55,409 nucleotides of DNA from Verrucomicrobiota bacterium. GTDB lineage: Bacteria > Verrucomicrobiota > Verrucomicrobiia > Chthoniobacterales > SZAS-18. Each line of letters begins with the position of its first letter. Position 1 is the stretch's first letter. Shown one piece after another: positions 9,150-20,360 of the stretch. The translations under genes were made by a program, and so were the position numbers. The notes beneath the pieces were generated by a model that saw nothing but the letters and a program-made list of their open reading frames with translations, did not search any database and had not been told where the DNA came from. The stretch covers positions 1 to 55,409 of the forward strand of contig JANXRG010000004.1 of NCBI GenBank assembly GCA_025353105.1. The letters are read 5' to 3'.

Positions 9150-9248
9150 GGTGGATCGTGACCTCCGGGCACGATGCCAAAGGTCTTGGCAGCCCGCGGG
9201 CGCGGGCTGCACTTGCTCTTGCCAACGCGCTCGGAAATCGCGTTCCAG
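9150..9248. repeat. Dispersed hairpin repeat, copy A
   Basis: About 99 bp that aligns with 53137-53235. It has three stem-loops: an ATCGTG/CACGAT arm on the left, a perfect 9-bp GCAGCCCGC/GCGGGCTGC stem at 9189-9210, and an AACGCG/CGCGTT arm on the right. The two outer arms are inverted copies of each other. It lies between two convergent genes. The whole 9040-9436 gap contains no gene I can support, only this repeat and the hairpin at 9386-9404. Confidence 0.75.
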
Positions 9249-9385
9249 CCTGCCCATGGCGATTCGGACGCGTAATTCGAGAAGCGGATTCTACCGACTG
9301 GAACGCCGCAGCTTGTCCGGCGCCAGCGAGCCCGATCCAACGCCTGCGGGTCGTCCGCTTCGGGCTAATATCATTCCGCCCACCT

Positions 9386-9404
9386 CACGGGCAAGATGCC
9401 CGTG
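9386..9404. repeat. Short perfect palindrome
   Basis: CACGGGCA and TGCCCGTG form a perfect 8-bp stem with a 3-nt loop in the same convergent intergenic region as repeat copy A. It may be a second type of REP-like element or act as a terminator, although no T tract adjoins it. Confidence 0.45.
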
Positions 9405-9436
9405 CCACGGAGCGTGCCCCCGTCACTTGGCCGACC

Positions 9437-9883
9437 TCACTTCTTCCGCCAGGAAAAAATGATGTTGGCGTGATCCTTTTCCCGTCGAAGCCGCCACGGA
9501 TTCCACTCGAAGACCCAATCCTTCAACGCGAAGCCGGTGGCGAGCGAAGTCACCACCACAACGGCCCACCCCATACGCTGGAGCGTTACGGTGCCACCCG
9601 CCCCGCTGAGCAGAAGCGCGACACCGAGCACGATGGCGATCACCCCGAGGCCTGACTCAACACAAAGACAGCGCTGTCCAGTCGCGCTCGGAGTGCGGGC
9701 GGCTTGACGGCTGCGCCAGAGCAGCCACGCGTCGCGCAGCAGGCCCTGTGTCAATTGGACCGCCGCGGCGACCAGCGCCAACATTCCGATTGGCAATCGC
9801 GCCGGCAACCGCGGCGCGAGCCAGGCCGCGGCCACCGTGGCCGCGGCGATCAGGGTAAGTTCAACCACTTCGATTCGGCGCAC
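9437..9883 (-). CDS. Small integral membrane protein of unknown function
   Basis: 148 residues from a GTG at 9883. Four hydrophobic segments are visible (about 8-27, 31-50, 76-95 and 102-120) with short polar links and a basic C-terminus ending FSWRKK. I recognise no family. It is convergent with the small gene at 8848 across the repeat-bearing gap and divergent from clpB, so its promoter lies in the shared 109-bp region. Confidence 0.65.
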   Translation of the reverse strand: MRRIEVVELTLIAAATVAAAWLAPRLPARLPIGMLALVAAAVQLTQGLLRDAWLLWRSRQAARTPSATGQRCLCVESGLGVIAIVLGVALLLSGAGGTVTLQRMGWAVVVVTSLATGFALKDWVFEWNPWRLRREKDHANIIFSWRKK

Positions 9884-9936
9884 GCCGGGAGCTTAGCTTG
9901 CGCCGACGGTTTCCCTTCGGTCAAATCCAAGAATAT

Positions 9937-9965
9937 TTGCGACTATTCGCGAACCGTGTTATATC
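9937..9965 (+). promoter_or_regulatory. Candidate sigma70-type promoter of clpB
   Basis: TTGCGA (9937-9942) and TATATC (9960-9965) are separated by 17 bp, each matching the consensus at four of six positions, 27 bp before the clpB ATG. No good CIRCE or sigma32-type sequence was found here, although ClpB is normally heat-induced. Confidence 0.35.
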
Positions 9966-9992
9966 GTTTATGTCAATAGACGTTCGATTCAT

Positions 9993-12563
<2,571 letters not shown>

Positions 12564-12657
12564 CCGCCCCCGACGCCGGAGTGCGCGCCCGGTACGTCGA
12601 AACCAAAGGAAGATCCGGCTCGCTAACGCGCCGGCGTCACGCGTAGAACTTCGCGCG

Positions 12658-13935
12658 ATGCCAGCGTTGCCCGAGCCCACCGTTGTGCCTGCCGCGGCCG
12701 TGGTGCGTCCGCCCGGTGCGTATTCCGCGCTGGGGTTGCTCCTCGCGATCAATCTCTTCAACTACCTCGACCGCTTCATCCTGGCGGCCGTGGAGCCAAA
12801 TATTCGCGCGGCGTTTTTCGCGCCCGGCGACCCGGATGCGATGGCCAAGACGGGTTCGCTCGCGACGGCCTTCCTCGTCAGCTACATGATCGCGGCCCCG
12901 GTTTTCGGCTGGTTTGCCGATCGCTTCTCCCGCTGGTGGCTGATCGGCGGAGCGGTCGCTCTGTGGAGCTTCGCGAGCGGTGCGAGCGGTCTGGCCGCCA
13001 CGTTCGGCGCGCTCTTCCTCACGCGGGTTTTCGTTGGGATCGGCGAAGGTGGCTATGGTCCGGCCGCGCCCACCCTGATTTCCGACTATTTCTCCTTGGA
13101 AGAGCGCGGCCGGAAGATGTCCTATTTCTACATGGCGATCCCGGTGGGAAGCGCGCTCGGCTATGTGTTCGGTGGATCCGTTGCGGCCCGGTTTGGTTGG
13201 CGCTGGCCATTCTATCTCGTCACGATTCCGGGCCTGTTGCTCGCGCTCATCTGCTTCTTCCGCCGAGACCCACGCAAGACCATCGGTGCGGGACTCCGGA
13301 GGGAATCCTCCCGGTCGAACTACGGCAAGCTTTTTCGGATTCCGTCGTTCATTTACAACACCATCGCGATGACCGGCATGACGTTCGCGATCGGTGGCGT
13401 TTCGTTTTGGGTGCCGAGTTATTTGCATGAGTACCGCGGGTTGGCGGACCTGGGCCACGTGAACACCGTCTTCGGCGCGATCACGGTTGTGGCCGGTTTT
13501 GCGGCCACCTTGTTCGGCGGCTGGCTCGGCGACAAGCTGCGCCCGCGCTTTGGTGGATCGTATTTCCTCGTCTCCGGCGGCGGCATGCTGACCGCCGTCC
13601 CGTGCTTTCTTGCCATGCTCTACGTGCCGTTCCCCGCTGCATGGGTCTTCGTGTTTCTCACGGTCTTCTTTCTCTTCTTTAATACCGGGCCCTCCAATAC
13701 CGCCCTGGCAAATGTCTCGCCCCCATCGATTCGCGCGTCCGCGTTCGCACTGAACATTCTCTGCATCCATCTCTTGGGCGATGCGTTCGCTCCGCCCTTG
13801 ATTGGTTTGGTCGCCGGACGAACCAATTTCAATACGGCCTTTCTCCTTGTCGCAGTCGCGATGTTCGTTGCCGGCGTCGTCTGGCTGCTCGGCGCGAAGC
13901 ACCTCCCACGCGATACCGCGGCGGCCTCGGTCTAG
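12658..13935 (+). CDS. MFS transporter, Spinster-like
   Basis: 425 residues from the ATG at 12658. The open frame extends upstream into clpB but that part is Arg-rich and not membrane protein. About 12 transmembrane segments are visible, with the MFS loop motif GWFADRFSRWWLIG between TM2 and TM3 and GEGGYGPAAPTLISDYF in the TM4-TM5 region, both typical of Spinster/lipid-transporter-like MFS members. The substrate cannot be predicted. It lies between clpB and murG, which is unusual for dcw-type clusters, where ftsW often precedes murG. Confidence 0.8.
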   Translation: MPALPEPTVVPAAAVVRPPGAYSALGLLLAINLFNYLDRFILAAVEPNIRAAFFAPGDPDAMAKTGSLATAFLVSYMIAAPVFGWFADRFSRWWLIGGAVALWSFASGASGLAATFGALFLTRVFVGIGEGGYGPAAPTLISDYFSLEERGRKMSYFYMAIPVGSALGYVFGGSVAARFGWRWPFYLVTIPGLLLALICFFRRDPRKTIGAGLRRESSRSNYGKLFRIPSFIYNTIAMTGMTFAIGGVSFWVPSYLHEYRGLADLGHVNTVFGAITVVAGFAATLFGGWLGDKLRPRFGGSYFLVSGGGMLTAVPCFLAMLYVPFPAAWVFVFLTVFFLFFNTGPSNTALANVSPPSIRASAFALNILCIHLLGDAFAPPLIGLVAGRTNFNTAFLLVAVAMFVAGVVWLLGAKHLPRDTAAASV

Positions 13936-14034
13936 CCGCCGGTCTGGCATGGGGGCGTGGCCCGCGGAAATTCTCTCTGCAAACGGGCGGCCCATGCGCA
14001 TATTCGGCGGCACCCGATTCCCCCTTTTCCCCTG

Positions 14035-15165
14035 ATGCCGGAACTCAAAGTCTCCATTGCCTGCGGTGGCACGGGCGGTCATCTATTTCCCGGCCTCGCG
14101 GTTGCGGAGACGCTGCGCCGCCGCGGTCATCGCGTGATGCTGATTCTCTCGGAGAAGAAGATCGACGCTTTGGCCGTCCAGGGGCGCGAACGGGATTTTC
14201 GCATCGAGACGCTTCCGTCGATCGGACTCCCCTCGCCTCTCCTGTCCGCAAAACTCATCAGCTTCAGTTTGGGCCTTATCGCCAGCGTCCGTCGCTGCCG
14301 CGCGTTGTTTCGCGATTTCCAACCACACGCTGTAGTCGGCATGGGCGGCTTCACTTCGACCGCTCCCATGGTCGCCGGCCGGATGATGGGGAAGAAGACC
14401 TTCGTGCACGAATCGAATGCCATTCCCGGCAAGGCAAACAAGCTGAACGCGCGCCTCGCGAACGTCGTCCTGCTCGGCTTTGCCGAATGCGCGCGGCATT
14501 TTCCAAGGACCACGCCGTCGGTCGTCACCGGCACTCCCATTCGCGAAAGCCTGCGCGCCCCGGTCGATCGCGCCGCGGCGCTGGCCTCGTTCGGATTCGA
14601 TCCCGCAGTGGACGCCTCCACGCTGCTCGTGATGGGCGGCAGCCAGGGCGCGCGCGGCATAAACCAAGCCGTGGCCCGTGCGCTGCCGCGGTGGAAGGCT
14701 TCCGGGCGCGTGCTCCGCTTCATTCATCAGACCGGTCCGAACGACGGGGACTTCGTGCGCGAGGCTTATGCCCGGGTCGGTCTGAACGCCTACGTCTGCG
14801 ATTTTTATTCCGAAATGCAGAATGCTTACGCCGCCGCCGATCTTGCCATCGCCCGGGCCGGCGCGGCCACGCTGACCGAGCTGTCGCATTTCGGGGTGCC
14901 GTCGATCCTCGTCCCGTTTCCGTCAGCCGCGGAGGATCATCAGACGCTCAACGCACAAATCCTAATGCGGGCCGGGGCCGCGTTGATGCTGAAGGAGAGC
15001 GGCATCGACGAATATCTGGCCGACCTTGTCCTCGAGCTGCTGAGGGGTCGCGAAAAGCGGTTGGCCCTCGGCGCCGCCGCCCGCAAACTCGACCCAAGCG
15101 ATGCGGCCGCCCTTGTCGCCGATACGATTGAAAAGTATTGCGAAAGAACGAATCCCGCCGCGTGA
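14035..15165 (+). CDS. murG: UDP-GlcNAc transferase MurG (lipid II synthesis)
   Basis: 376 residues from the ATG at 14035 (MPELKVSIACGGTGGHLFPG). It adds GlcNAc to lipid I on the inner face of the cytoplasmic membrane, forming lipid II. The N-terminal glycine loop GGTGGHLFPGLA, the second G loop MGGSQGARGIN and the C-terminal donor-binding region ARAGAATLTELSHFGVPSIL are all present. The last bases overlap the GTG start of the murC-murB gene (GTGA at 15162-15165), which implies translational coupling. Confidence 0.95.
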   Translation: MPELKVSIACGGTGGHLFPGLAVAETLRRRGHRVMLILSEKKIDALAVQGRERDFRIETLPSIGLPSPLLSAKLISFSLGLIASVRRCRALFRDFQPHAVVGMGGFTSTAPMVAGRMMGKKTFVHESNAIPGKANKLNARLANVVLLGFAECARHFPRTTPSVVTGTPIRESLRAPVDRAAALASFGFDPAVDASTLLVMGGSQGARGINQAVARALPRWKASGRVLRFIHQTGPNDGDFVREAYARVGLNAYVCDFYSEMQNAYAAADLAIARAGAATLTELSHFGVPSILVPFPSAAEDHQTLNAQILMRAGAALMLKESGIDEYLADLVLELLRGREKRLALGAAARKLDPSDAAALVADTIEKYCERTNPAA

Positions 15166-17462
15166 CTTCACCGCCCCCCATTGACCTGCTGCATTCCGGT
15201 CCGCTCCGCGTCCACCTCATCGGGGTCGCCGGATCCGGCATGAGCGGGATCGCCGGGCTGCTGCTGGCGCTCGGTCACCGGGTCAGCGGCTCGGACAAGA
15301 CCGACTCGGGGGAAGTGGCGCGCCTGAAGACCGCCGGTCTCGTCTTCCACACCCCGCACCGTGCTGAGCTGGTGCACGACGCCGACCTCGTGATCTACTC
15401 GTCTGCCATCAAGCCTGGCAATCCGGCCTTTGACGAAGCGCAACGCCTGGCCAAGCCAATGATCCGTCGCGCGGATGCACTTGCGGCGATGCTGACCGGC
15501 AAGAAGGGAATCGTCATTGCCGGCATGCACGGCAAGACGACGACTGCCGCCATGGCTGCGCACGTGCTTCGCGCCGGGGGCCTGAGGCCCAGCCATTACG
15601 TGGGCGCGGAGATTCCGATTCTCGGCACGAACGCGCATTGGGAGCCCGACGGCGAACCGTTCGTCATCGAGGGCGACGAAAGCGATGGCACGCTGGCCCT
15701 GTATCATCCGGAGCAGGCGCTCGTCCTGAACATCGAGGCGGAGCATCTCGACTACTATCAGGACATCGCCGCGATCGAAGTCGTCTTCAACGCGCTGCTC
15801 GATCAGACGCACGGCCGGATTTTTTATTGTCGCGATGACGCGATCGCCACGCGACTATGCGAATCGCGCAGCGGCTCCATTTCCTATGGCTCTAATCCCG
15901 GCGCGGATTACCACAGCGACGCCCTGGTCATGGAGAATTTCCAGTCGTACTTCGACGTTTTCCAACGCGGGACAAAACTCGGCACCGCGGTCCTCAACGT
16001 CCCCGGCGCGCACAACGTGTGCAATGCGGTCGGAGTGGTTGCGCTGGCCTCGGAGTTGGGCATTCCGTTTCCCTGCATCGCCACCGCCCTCGAATCGTTT
16101 CGCGGTGCGCGGCGGCGTTTTGAGTTCAAGTTTCGCGGTCGCGAATTCGCCGTCGTCGATGACTACGCGCATCATCCCAGCGAGTTGAAGGCGACCCTTG
16201 CCACGGCCCGGGCCGGGCACCGCGGGCGCATCATTGCGCTGTTCCAGCCGCACCGTTACACGCGCACCCTGGCACTGCAGGAGGAATTCGGCCGCGCCTT
16301 TGACGATGCCAACATCGTCCTGATCTCCGACATCTACGCCGCCAGTGAACGTCCGATCGAGGGGGTGAGCGGGCAGTTGCTGGTGGACGCGTTGAAGCGG
16401 CACGGGCATCCCGACGCGACGTTCGAACCGATGGTCCGTCGGATGCCGGCGCGTCTCGGCCCGCGGCTTCAACCCGGGGACATGGTGCTCAGTCTTGGAG
16501 CCGGAAACATCCACGAGGCGGCGCGCCAACTTTCCGCCGACCTCGACCATCTCGAGGCGCTGCGGTCGGTCGCCGGCCCGGATGCGAGCATCACGCTTTA
16601 CGAGCCACTCGCGCGTCACACCACGCTGCGCGTCGGCGGTCCCGCGCGTTTTTGGTGCGAGCCTTCGACGGTTGACGCGTTCGCCAAATTTCTGCGTTAT
16701 GCGAAGAAGCACTCGTTGCCGGTGTTCGTCATTGGGCGCGGTTCGAATCTGCTGGTCCGCGACGGCGGAATCGACGGCTTGGTCATTCACCCCGGGGGCG
16801 GCGAGTTCGCGGCGTTGTCGGTCGAAGCGGCGACGCATGAGCTCACGGCGGGGGCCGGCGTGAAGTTCAAGCAGATCGCGACGGCCGCCGCCAAGTCAGG
16901 CACCGCGGGCTTTGAATGGATGGAAGGCATTCCCGGCGAAGTCGGCGGCAGCCTGCGCATGAACGCCGGCGCCATGGGTACCGAGACTTTTGATCAGGTT
17001 GTTTCCGTGCGTTACCTCGATGCGGACGGCCAGCTTCATGAGGTCGCGCCGAACGAGCTTGAGGTGCATTACCGCGACGTCGCCTCGCTCAGGACAAACT
17101 ACGTCGTCGGAGCCGTGTTTCGCGGACGCGCCGGCGATCCAGCCGCAATCGCGCGTTTGCTGGAGGAATCGATGCGCAAGCGCAAGACCAGCCAGCCCGT
17201 TGCGTCGAGCGCGGGTTGCATCTTCAAGAATCCGTCGAAGGAAATTCCGGCCGGAAAACTGATCCAGGAACTCGGGCTGAAGGACACGCGCGTGGGCGCC
17301 GCCCGCGTTTCCGAAGTGCACGGCAACTTCATCGTGAACGACGGCGGCGCGACCGCCGGCGATGTGCTTGAGCTCATCGCTCAAATCCAGGCGAAAGCCC
17401 GGCACGATCGCGGGATCGAATTGCAAACCGAGGTGCAAATTGTCGGAAGCGATGGAACATAG
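15162..17462 (+). CDS. murC/murB: MurC-MurB fusion (UDP-MurNAc-Ala ligase / UDP-MurNAc reductase)
   Basis: 766 residues encoding two consecutive peptidoglycan-precursor enzymes. Residues about 15-465 are MurC: nucleotide-sugar loop GVAGSGMSG at 21-29, ATP loop GMHGKTTT at 121-128, and DDYAHHPSE at 332-340. Residues about 475-766 are MurB: FAD-binding GRGSNLLV at 525-532, GEVGGSLRMNAGA near 592-604, catalytic Ser in SSAGCIFKNP near 682-691 and Glu in LQTEV near 757. MurB makes UDP-MurNAc and MurC adds L-Ala, so the fusion joins sequential steps in reverse order along the chain. The start is GTG 15162, overlapping the murG stop; a TTG at 15138 would add eight residues. Confidence 0.95.
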   Translation: MTSPPPIDLLHSGPLRVHLIGVAGSGMSGIAGLLLALGHRVSGSDKTDSGEVARLKTAGLVFHTPHRAELVHDADLVIYSSAIKPGNPAFDEAQRLAKPMIRRADALAAMLTGKKGIVIAGMHGKTTTAAMAAHVLRAGGLRPSHYVGAEIPILGTNAHWEPDGEPFVIEGDESDGTLALYHPEQALVLNIEAEHLDYYQDIAAIEVVFNALLDQTHGRIFYCRDDAIATRLCESRSGSISYGSNPGADYHSDALVMENFQSYFDVFQRGTKLGTAVLNVPGAHNVCNAVGVVALASELGIPFPCIATALESFRGARRRFEFKFRGREFAVVDDYAHHPSELKATLATARAGHRGRIIALFQPHRYTRTLALQEEFGRAFDDANIVLISDIYAASERPIEGVSGQLLVDALKRHGHPDATFEPMVRRMPARLGPRLQPGDMVLSLGAGNIHEAARQLSADLDHLEALRSVAGPDASITLYEPLARHTTLRVGGPARFWCEPSTVDAFAKFLRYAKKHSLPVFVIGRGSNLLVRDGGIDGLVIHPGGGEFAALSVEAATHELTAGAGVKFKQIATAAAKSGTAGFEWMEGIPGEVGGSLRMNAGAMGTETFDQVVSVRYLDADGQLHEVAPNELEVHYRDVASLRTNYVVGAVFRGRAGDPAAIARLLEESMRKRKTSQPVASSAGCIFKNPSKEIPAGKLIQELGLKDTRVGAARVSEVHGNFIVNDGGATAGDVLELIAQIQAKARHDRGIELQTEVQIVGSDGT

Positions 17463-17470
17463 GGAAAGCT

Positions 17471-18139
17471 GTGAGACGACTTGCTTTCCTGCTTGCCCTG
17501 CTGTTTGGCGGCCCATTTGTAGATGGGCGGGATTTATTGCAAAGGGATTTTCTCGCCACAATCTCGCCCGACCATCGCCGGACGCCGGCCAGAATGTCCG
17601 GGAAGGGCAGAGAACGCGCTTCTTCGCAGCCCGTTGCCTACCTGCAACCCGGCACGGTGGTCTATTACCAGGGACCGCTCGATGGCAAACCAGACAATGG
17701 AGGGTTTCTCGTTGTCATTCTAGCGAATGGATGGAGTGTTCTTATCGAGCGAAGCGCGCTGATCTTTCACCCGGACTGGCCGATTTCGCAGATGCAATTC
17801 GACCGTCGGAAATACTCCGCTAAAGCAATCCTTGGATGGGCTGACGAGATTCAGCGTTGTGACGCCCCTCGCGCTGAGACTGCGGTAGCGGGGGCAAGAT
17901 CGGTCGCCGCTCGCGCTGTTCGAGGTGAAAAGACTGCTCTTCGATCCATTTATTTTGAGTATTGGAGTGGTGACAGCGAAATCTACACTGAGTTTCAGTG
18001 GGCTCTCTTGCATGTCGTCGGAGATTCAGAATTCGCTTCGTTTGCGTCTTCGCTTTCCCCCGTTGAGAAGATGAACCTTCCGACAGTTTTCTTGAGAATC
18101 ATTGCAGCTTCCCAATCGCTGATAACGAGGCCTATCTGA
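17471..18139 (+). CDS. Small secreted protein of unknown function, possibly frameshifted
   Basis: 222 residues from a GTG at 17471. The N-terminus (RRLAFLLALLFGGPFVDG) looks like a signal peptide. No family recognised. Base composition toward the 3' end is visibly less GC-rich than in its neighbours. The frame stops at 18139, but the +1-type alternative frame continues without a stop to 18213 and reads as ordinary protein (YLKRHFPKTSAAWLIQ). Its stop would overlap an ATG at 18210. A missing T in the T4 run near 18087-18090 would join the two. The gene interrupts an otherwise conserved murC-murB/ddl order. Confidence 0.6.
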   Translation: MRRLAFLLALLFGGPFVDGRDLLQRDFLATISPDHRRTPARMSGKGRERASSQPVAYLQPGTVVYYQGPLDGKPDNGGFLVVILANGWSVLIERSALIFHPDWPISQMQFDRRKYSAKAILGWADEIQRCDAPRAETAVAGARSVAARAVRGEKTALRSIYFEYWSGDSEIYTEFQWALLHVVGDSEFASFASSLSPVEKMNLPTVFLRIIAASQSLITRPI

Positions 18140-18233
18140 AGAGACACTTTCCCAAGACCTCCGCTGCGTGGTTGATTCAGTCCCGGCCCGCTCGAATGTC
18201 TGCTGAACAATGACAACATTTTCGCTCGTCAAT

Positions 18234-19154
18234 ATGCATATCGCGCTCCTAACCGGCGGACCCGGATCCGAGCGCGAGGTGAGTTTGCGGTCGGGTGCGA
18301 ATGTCGCGAACGGGTTGCGCGGCGCGGGTGCCGTCGTCGCGGAAATTGACGTGCGCGGAGGCGACTTCGATCTCCCGCCGGAAACGGAATTCGCGTTCCT
18401 CATGATTCACGGAACGTTCGGCGAAGACGGCCAACTGCAGGCCGAACTCGAGCGGCGCGGTACCCCTTATTCCGGCGAGGATGTGCGGGGAAGCGAGGTC
18501 GCCTTCGACAAGATTCTCAGCAAGCGCGCGTTCGACGCGGCCGGGATTCCCACGCCGCGCTGGGAAGTCATCCATGCGGGAGAAACACCAAAGATGTCCG
18601 CGCCGCTCGTGATCAAGGCGCCCAAACAGGGCTCGAGCGTCGGGGTCTATCTCTGCCGGAAGCCGGAGGATGTCGCGCCGGCGCTGGCCAAGGTGATCGA
18701 GTTTGATGAAGAGATTCTCGTCGAGCAATTAATTAACGGCCTCGAGCTCACGGTTGGCGTGCTGGGTGATCTCGCGCTCCCCATCATCATGATCAAGGGC
18801 AGCTATGACTATGAGCGGAAGTACCCGTGGTCCGAGGCCGCGAAGAAGGCCAGGCAGTCGAACCCGCAGCAGGAGGAAGCGCTGCATTTTTGCCCGGCGC
18901 CCATTACCGCGGAGCAAACGCGCCTGGTCCAGAAGATGTCGCTCGACGCGCATCGCGCCCTGGGTCTCAAGACGTATTCGCGCGTGGATTTGCTGCTCGA
19001 TGCCGCGGGTCGCGCTTGGGTGCTCGAGGCGAATACCATCCCCGGGATGACCGAAAGCAGCCTGTTGCCGGAGGCGGCGCTGGTGGCGGGAATCACACTC
19101 CCGGACCTCGTCACTCGCATCGTCGAACTTTCCCTCGCGGCGCGACCCGCTTGA
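18234..19154 (+). CDS. ddl: D-alanine--D-alanine ligase
   Basis: 306 residues from the ATG at 18234 (MHIALLTGGPGSEREVSLRSG); an ATG at 18210 would add eight residues and would overlap the frameshifted upstream frame. An ATP-grasp enzyme that joins two D-Ala for the peptidoglycan pentapeptide. The conserved features are the N-terminal serine loop SEREVSL, ATP-binding VIKAPKQGSSVGV, and the metal-binding segment WVLEANTIPGMTESSLLPEA. It is slightly short relative to many Ddl proteins but complete. Confidence 0.95.
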   Translation: MHIALLTGGPGSEREVSLRSGANVANGLRGAGAVVAEIDVRGGDFDLPPETEFAFLMIHGTFGEDGQLQAELERRGTPYSGEDVRGSEVAFDKILSKRAFDAAGIPTPRWEVIHAGETPKMSAPLVIKAPKQGSSVGVYLCRKPEDVAPALAKVIEFDEEILVEQLINGLELTVGVLGDLALPIIMIKGSYDYERKYPWSEAAKKARQSNPQQEEALHFCPAPITAEQTRLVQKMSLDAHRALGLKTYSRVDLLLDAAGRAWVLEANTIPGMTESSLLPEAALVAGITLPDLVTRIVELSLAARPA

Positions 19155-19185
19155 ATTCTTCCCAGGATTCCGCTATCCGCACCTG

Positions 19186-20253
19186 ATGCCACCACCGCGC
19201 CAGCCCAACCGAGCAGGCAGCGGGAACTCGCGCGCCGGCTCCCCGGGGGCCCGCCGGCAGATCCTCAACGTCACCGCAAGGAAGGAACGTTTTGTCCAGC
19301 AACGCAAGAGCCGTGCGCTCGCGCGCCTTGCGGTGATGTTCCTCGGCCTCGCGCTGCTCATCGGCGCCGCCCTCGGCATCTATCATGTGAAGGACCGTTT
19401 TTTTCTCGAGAATCCGCACTACAACCTGCGCGACCTCGAAGTGAAGAGTGACGGCACGTTGCCGCAGGAAGTCATCTTCAAGACGGCCGGACTCCAGCCC
19501 GGCGTGAACCTCTTCAAATTGGATCTCGCGGACGCCGCCCGCCGGCTCGAGGCCCTTCCGCAGGTCGAGTCGGTGCGGCTCCAGCGCTCGTTTCCTTCGA
19601 CGGTGACGATTCACATTGTGGAGCGTAAACCGGTGGCCTGGGTTGTCGCAGAGGGCATCGAGCAATCCCGCGAGCAGCTGGTCCAGGCCACCGATTCATT
19701 TCTCACCGACCAGCGCGGCGTCCTGCTCCATCTCAAGCGGCAGCTTCCCGAATACGCTTTTCTTCCGATCATCCGGGGATGTTCCGCGAAGGATCTTTCG
19801 CCCGGACACACCGTCGAAGCCGAGGAGGTGCGCGCGGCTTTGGATCTCATCCGGGCCCATCGCAATTCCCTGATCGGGGCGCGTTTCGGCCTGCAGGAGG
19901 TGGACGTCTCCAAGCGGTTCGGGCTCGTCGCCACGGATCGAACGGGCCTGCAGGTGATCTTCGCACTGGATGACTTCGAAGGTCAGCTCAAGCGCTTGGA
20001 TGTGCTGCTCAATGAAATGGATCGGATCGGCCAGCATCCCACGACGATCAATTTACTGGTGCTCAAGAACACTCCCGTGACCCTCAAAGGCGATATGCCC
20101 CCCGAGCTCACCGCGTCACCCGCGCCCTCGCTGGAGAAATCGCCCACCTTGAAGCTAGGGGCCAAAGAACCCGGGAAGGGAAAATCACCGGCGCCCGACC
20201 CGAAACCGAACGAGGTTCCCGTCCGCCGGGCGATCCCTGTTCGCCCGAGCTGA
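19186..20253 (+). CDS. ftsQ: Cell division protein FtsQ/DivIB
   Basis: 355 residues. A basic cytoplasmic N-terminus (about 45 residues), one transmembrane helix (about 46-66), then a periplasmic POTRA domain (about 77-145) containing LRDLEVKSDGTLPQEVI and the conserved VESVRLQRSFPSTVTIHIVERKPVA segment, followed by the FtsQ beta domain and a Pro/Lys-rich tail of about 50 residues that is longer than in most FtsQ proteins. FtsQ links FtsA/FtsZ-side proteins with the FtsBL/FtsWI complex. It lies 31 bp after ddl. Confidence 0.88.
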   Translation: MPPPRQPNRAGSGNSRAGSPGARRQILNVTARKERFVQQRKSRALARLAVMFLGLALLIGAALGIYHVKDRFFLENPHYNLRDLEVKSDGTLPQEVIFKTAGLQPGVNLFKLDLADAARRLEALPQVESVRLQRSFPSTVTIHIVERKPVAWVVAEGIEQSREQLVQATDSFLTDQRGVLLHLKRQLPEYAFLPIIRGCSAKDLSPGHTVEAEEVRAALDLIRAHRNSLIGARFGLQEVDVSKRFGLVATDRTGLQVIFALDDFEGQLKRLDVLLNEMDRIGQHPTTINLLVLKNTPVTLKGDMPPELTASPAPSLEKSPTLKLGAKEPGKGKSPAPDPKPNEVPVRRAIPVRPS

Positions 20254-20325
20254 TCGATCGACGACAACAACCACGTGGTCATTTCCTTACCGGCACGATT
20301 TGTGCGGCCAATCCGCTTGCGTAAT

Positions 20326-20351
20326 CGCCACGCTGCGATTTCATCGTGGCG
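20326..20351 (+). promoter_or_regulatory. Hairpin overlapping the upstream ftsA start
   Basis: CGCCACG (20326-20332) and CGTGGCG (20345-20351) form a perfect 7-bp stem with a 12-nt loop. The stem covers the GTG at 20346 and ends nine bases before the ATG at 20361. It could affect ftsA translation or be incidental. Confidence 0.3.
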
Positions 20352-20360
20352 CTAACCGGT

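Noticed and set aside
13947-13997. GCATGGG (13947-13953) and CCCATGC (13991-13997), a 51-bp inverted repeat between the MFS gene and murG
   Set aside because: Only 7-bp arms with a large loop and no T tract; could easily occur by chance.
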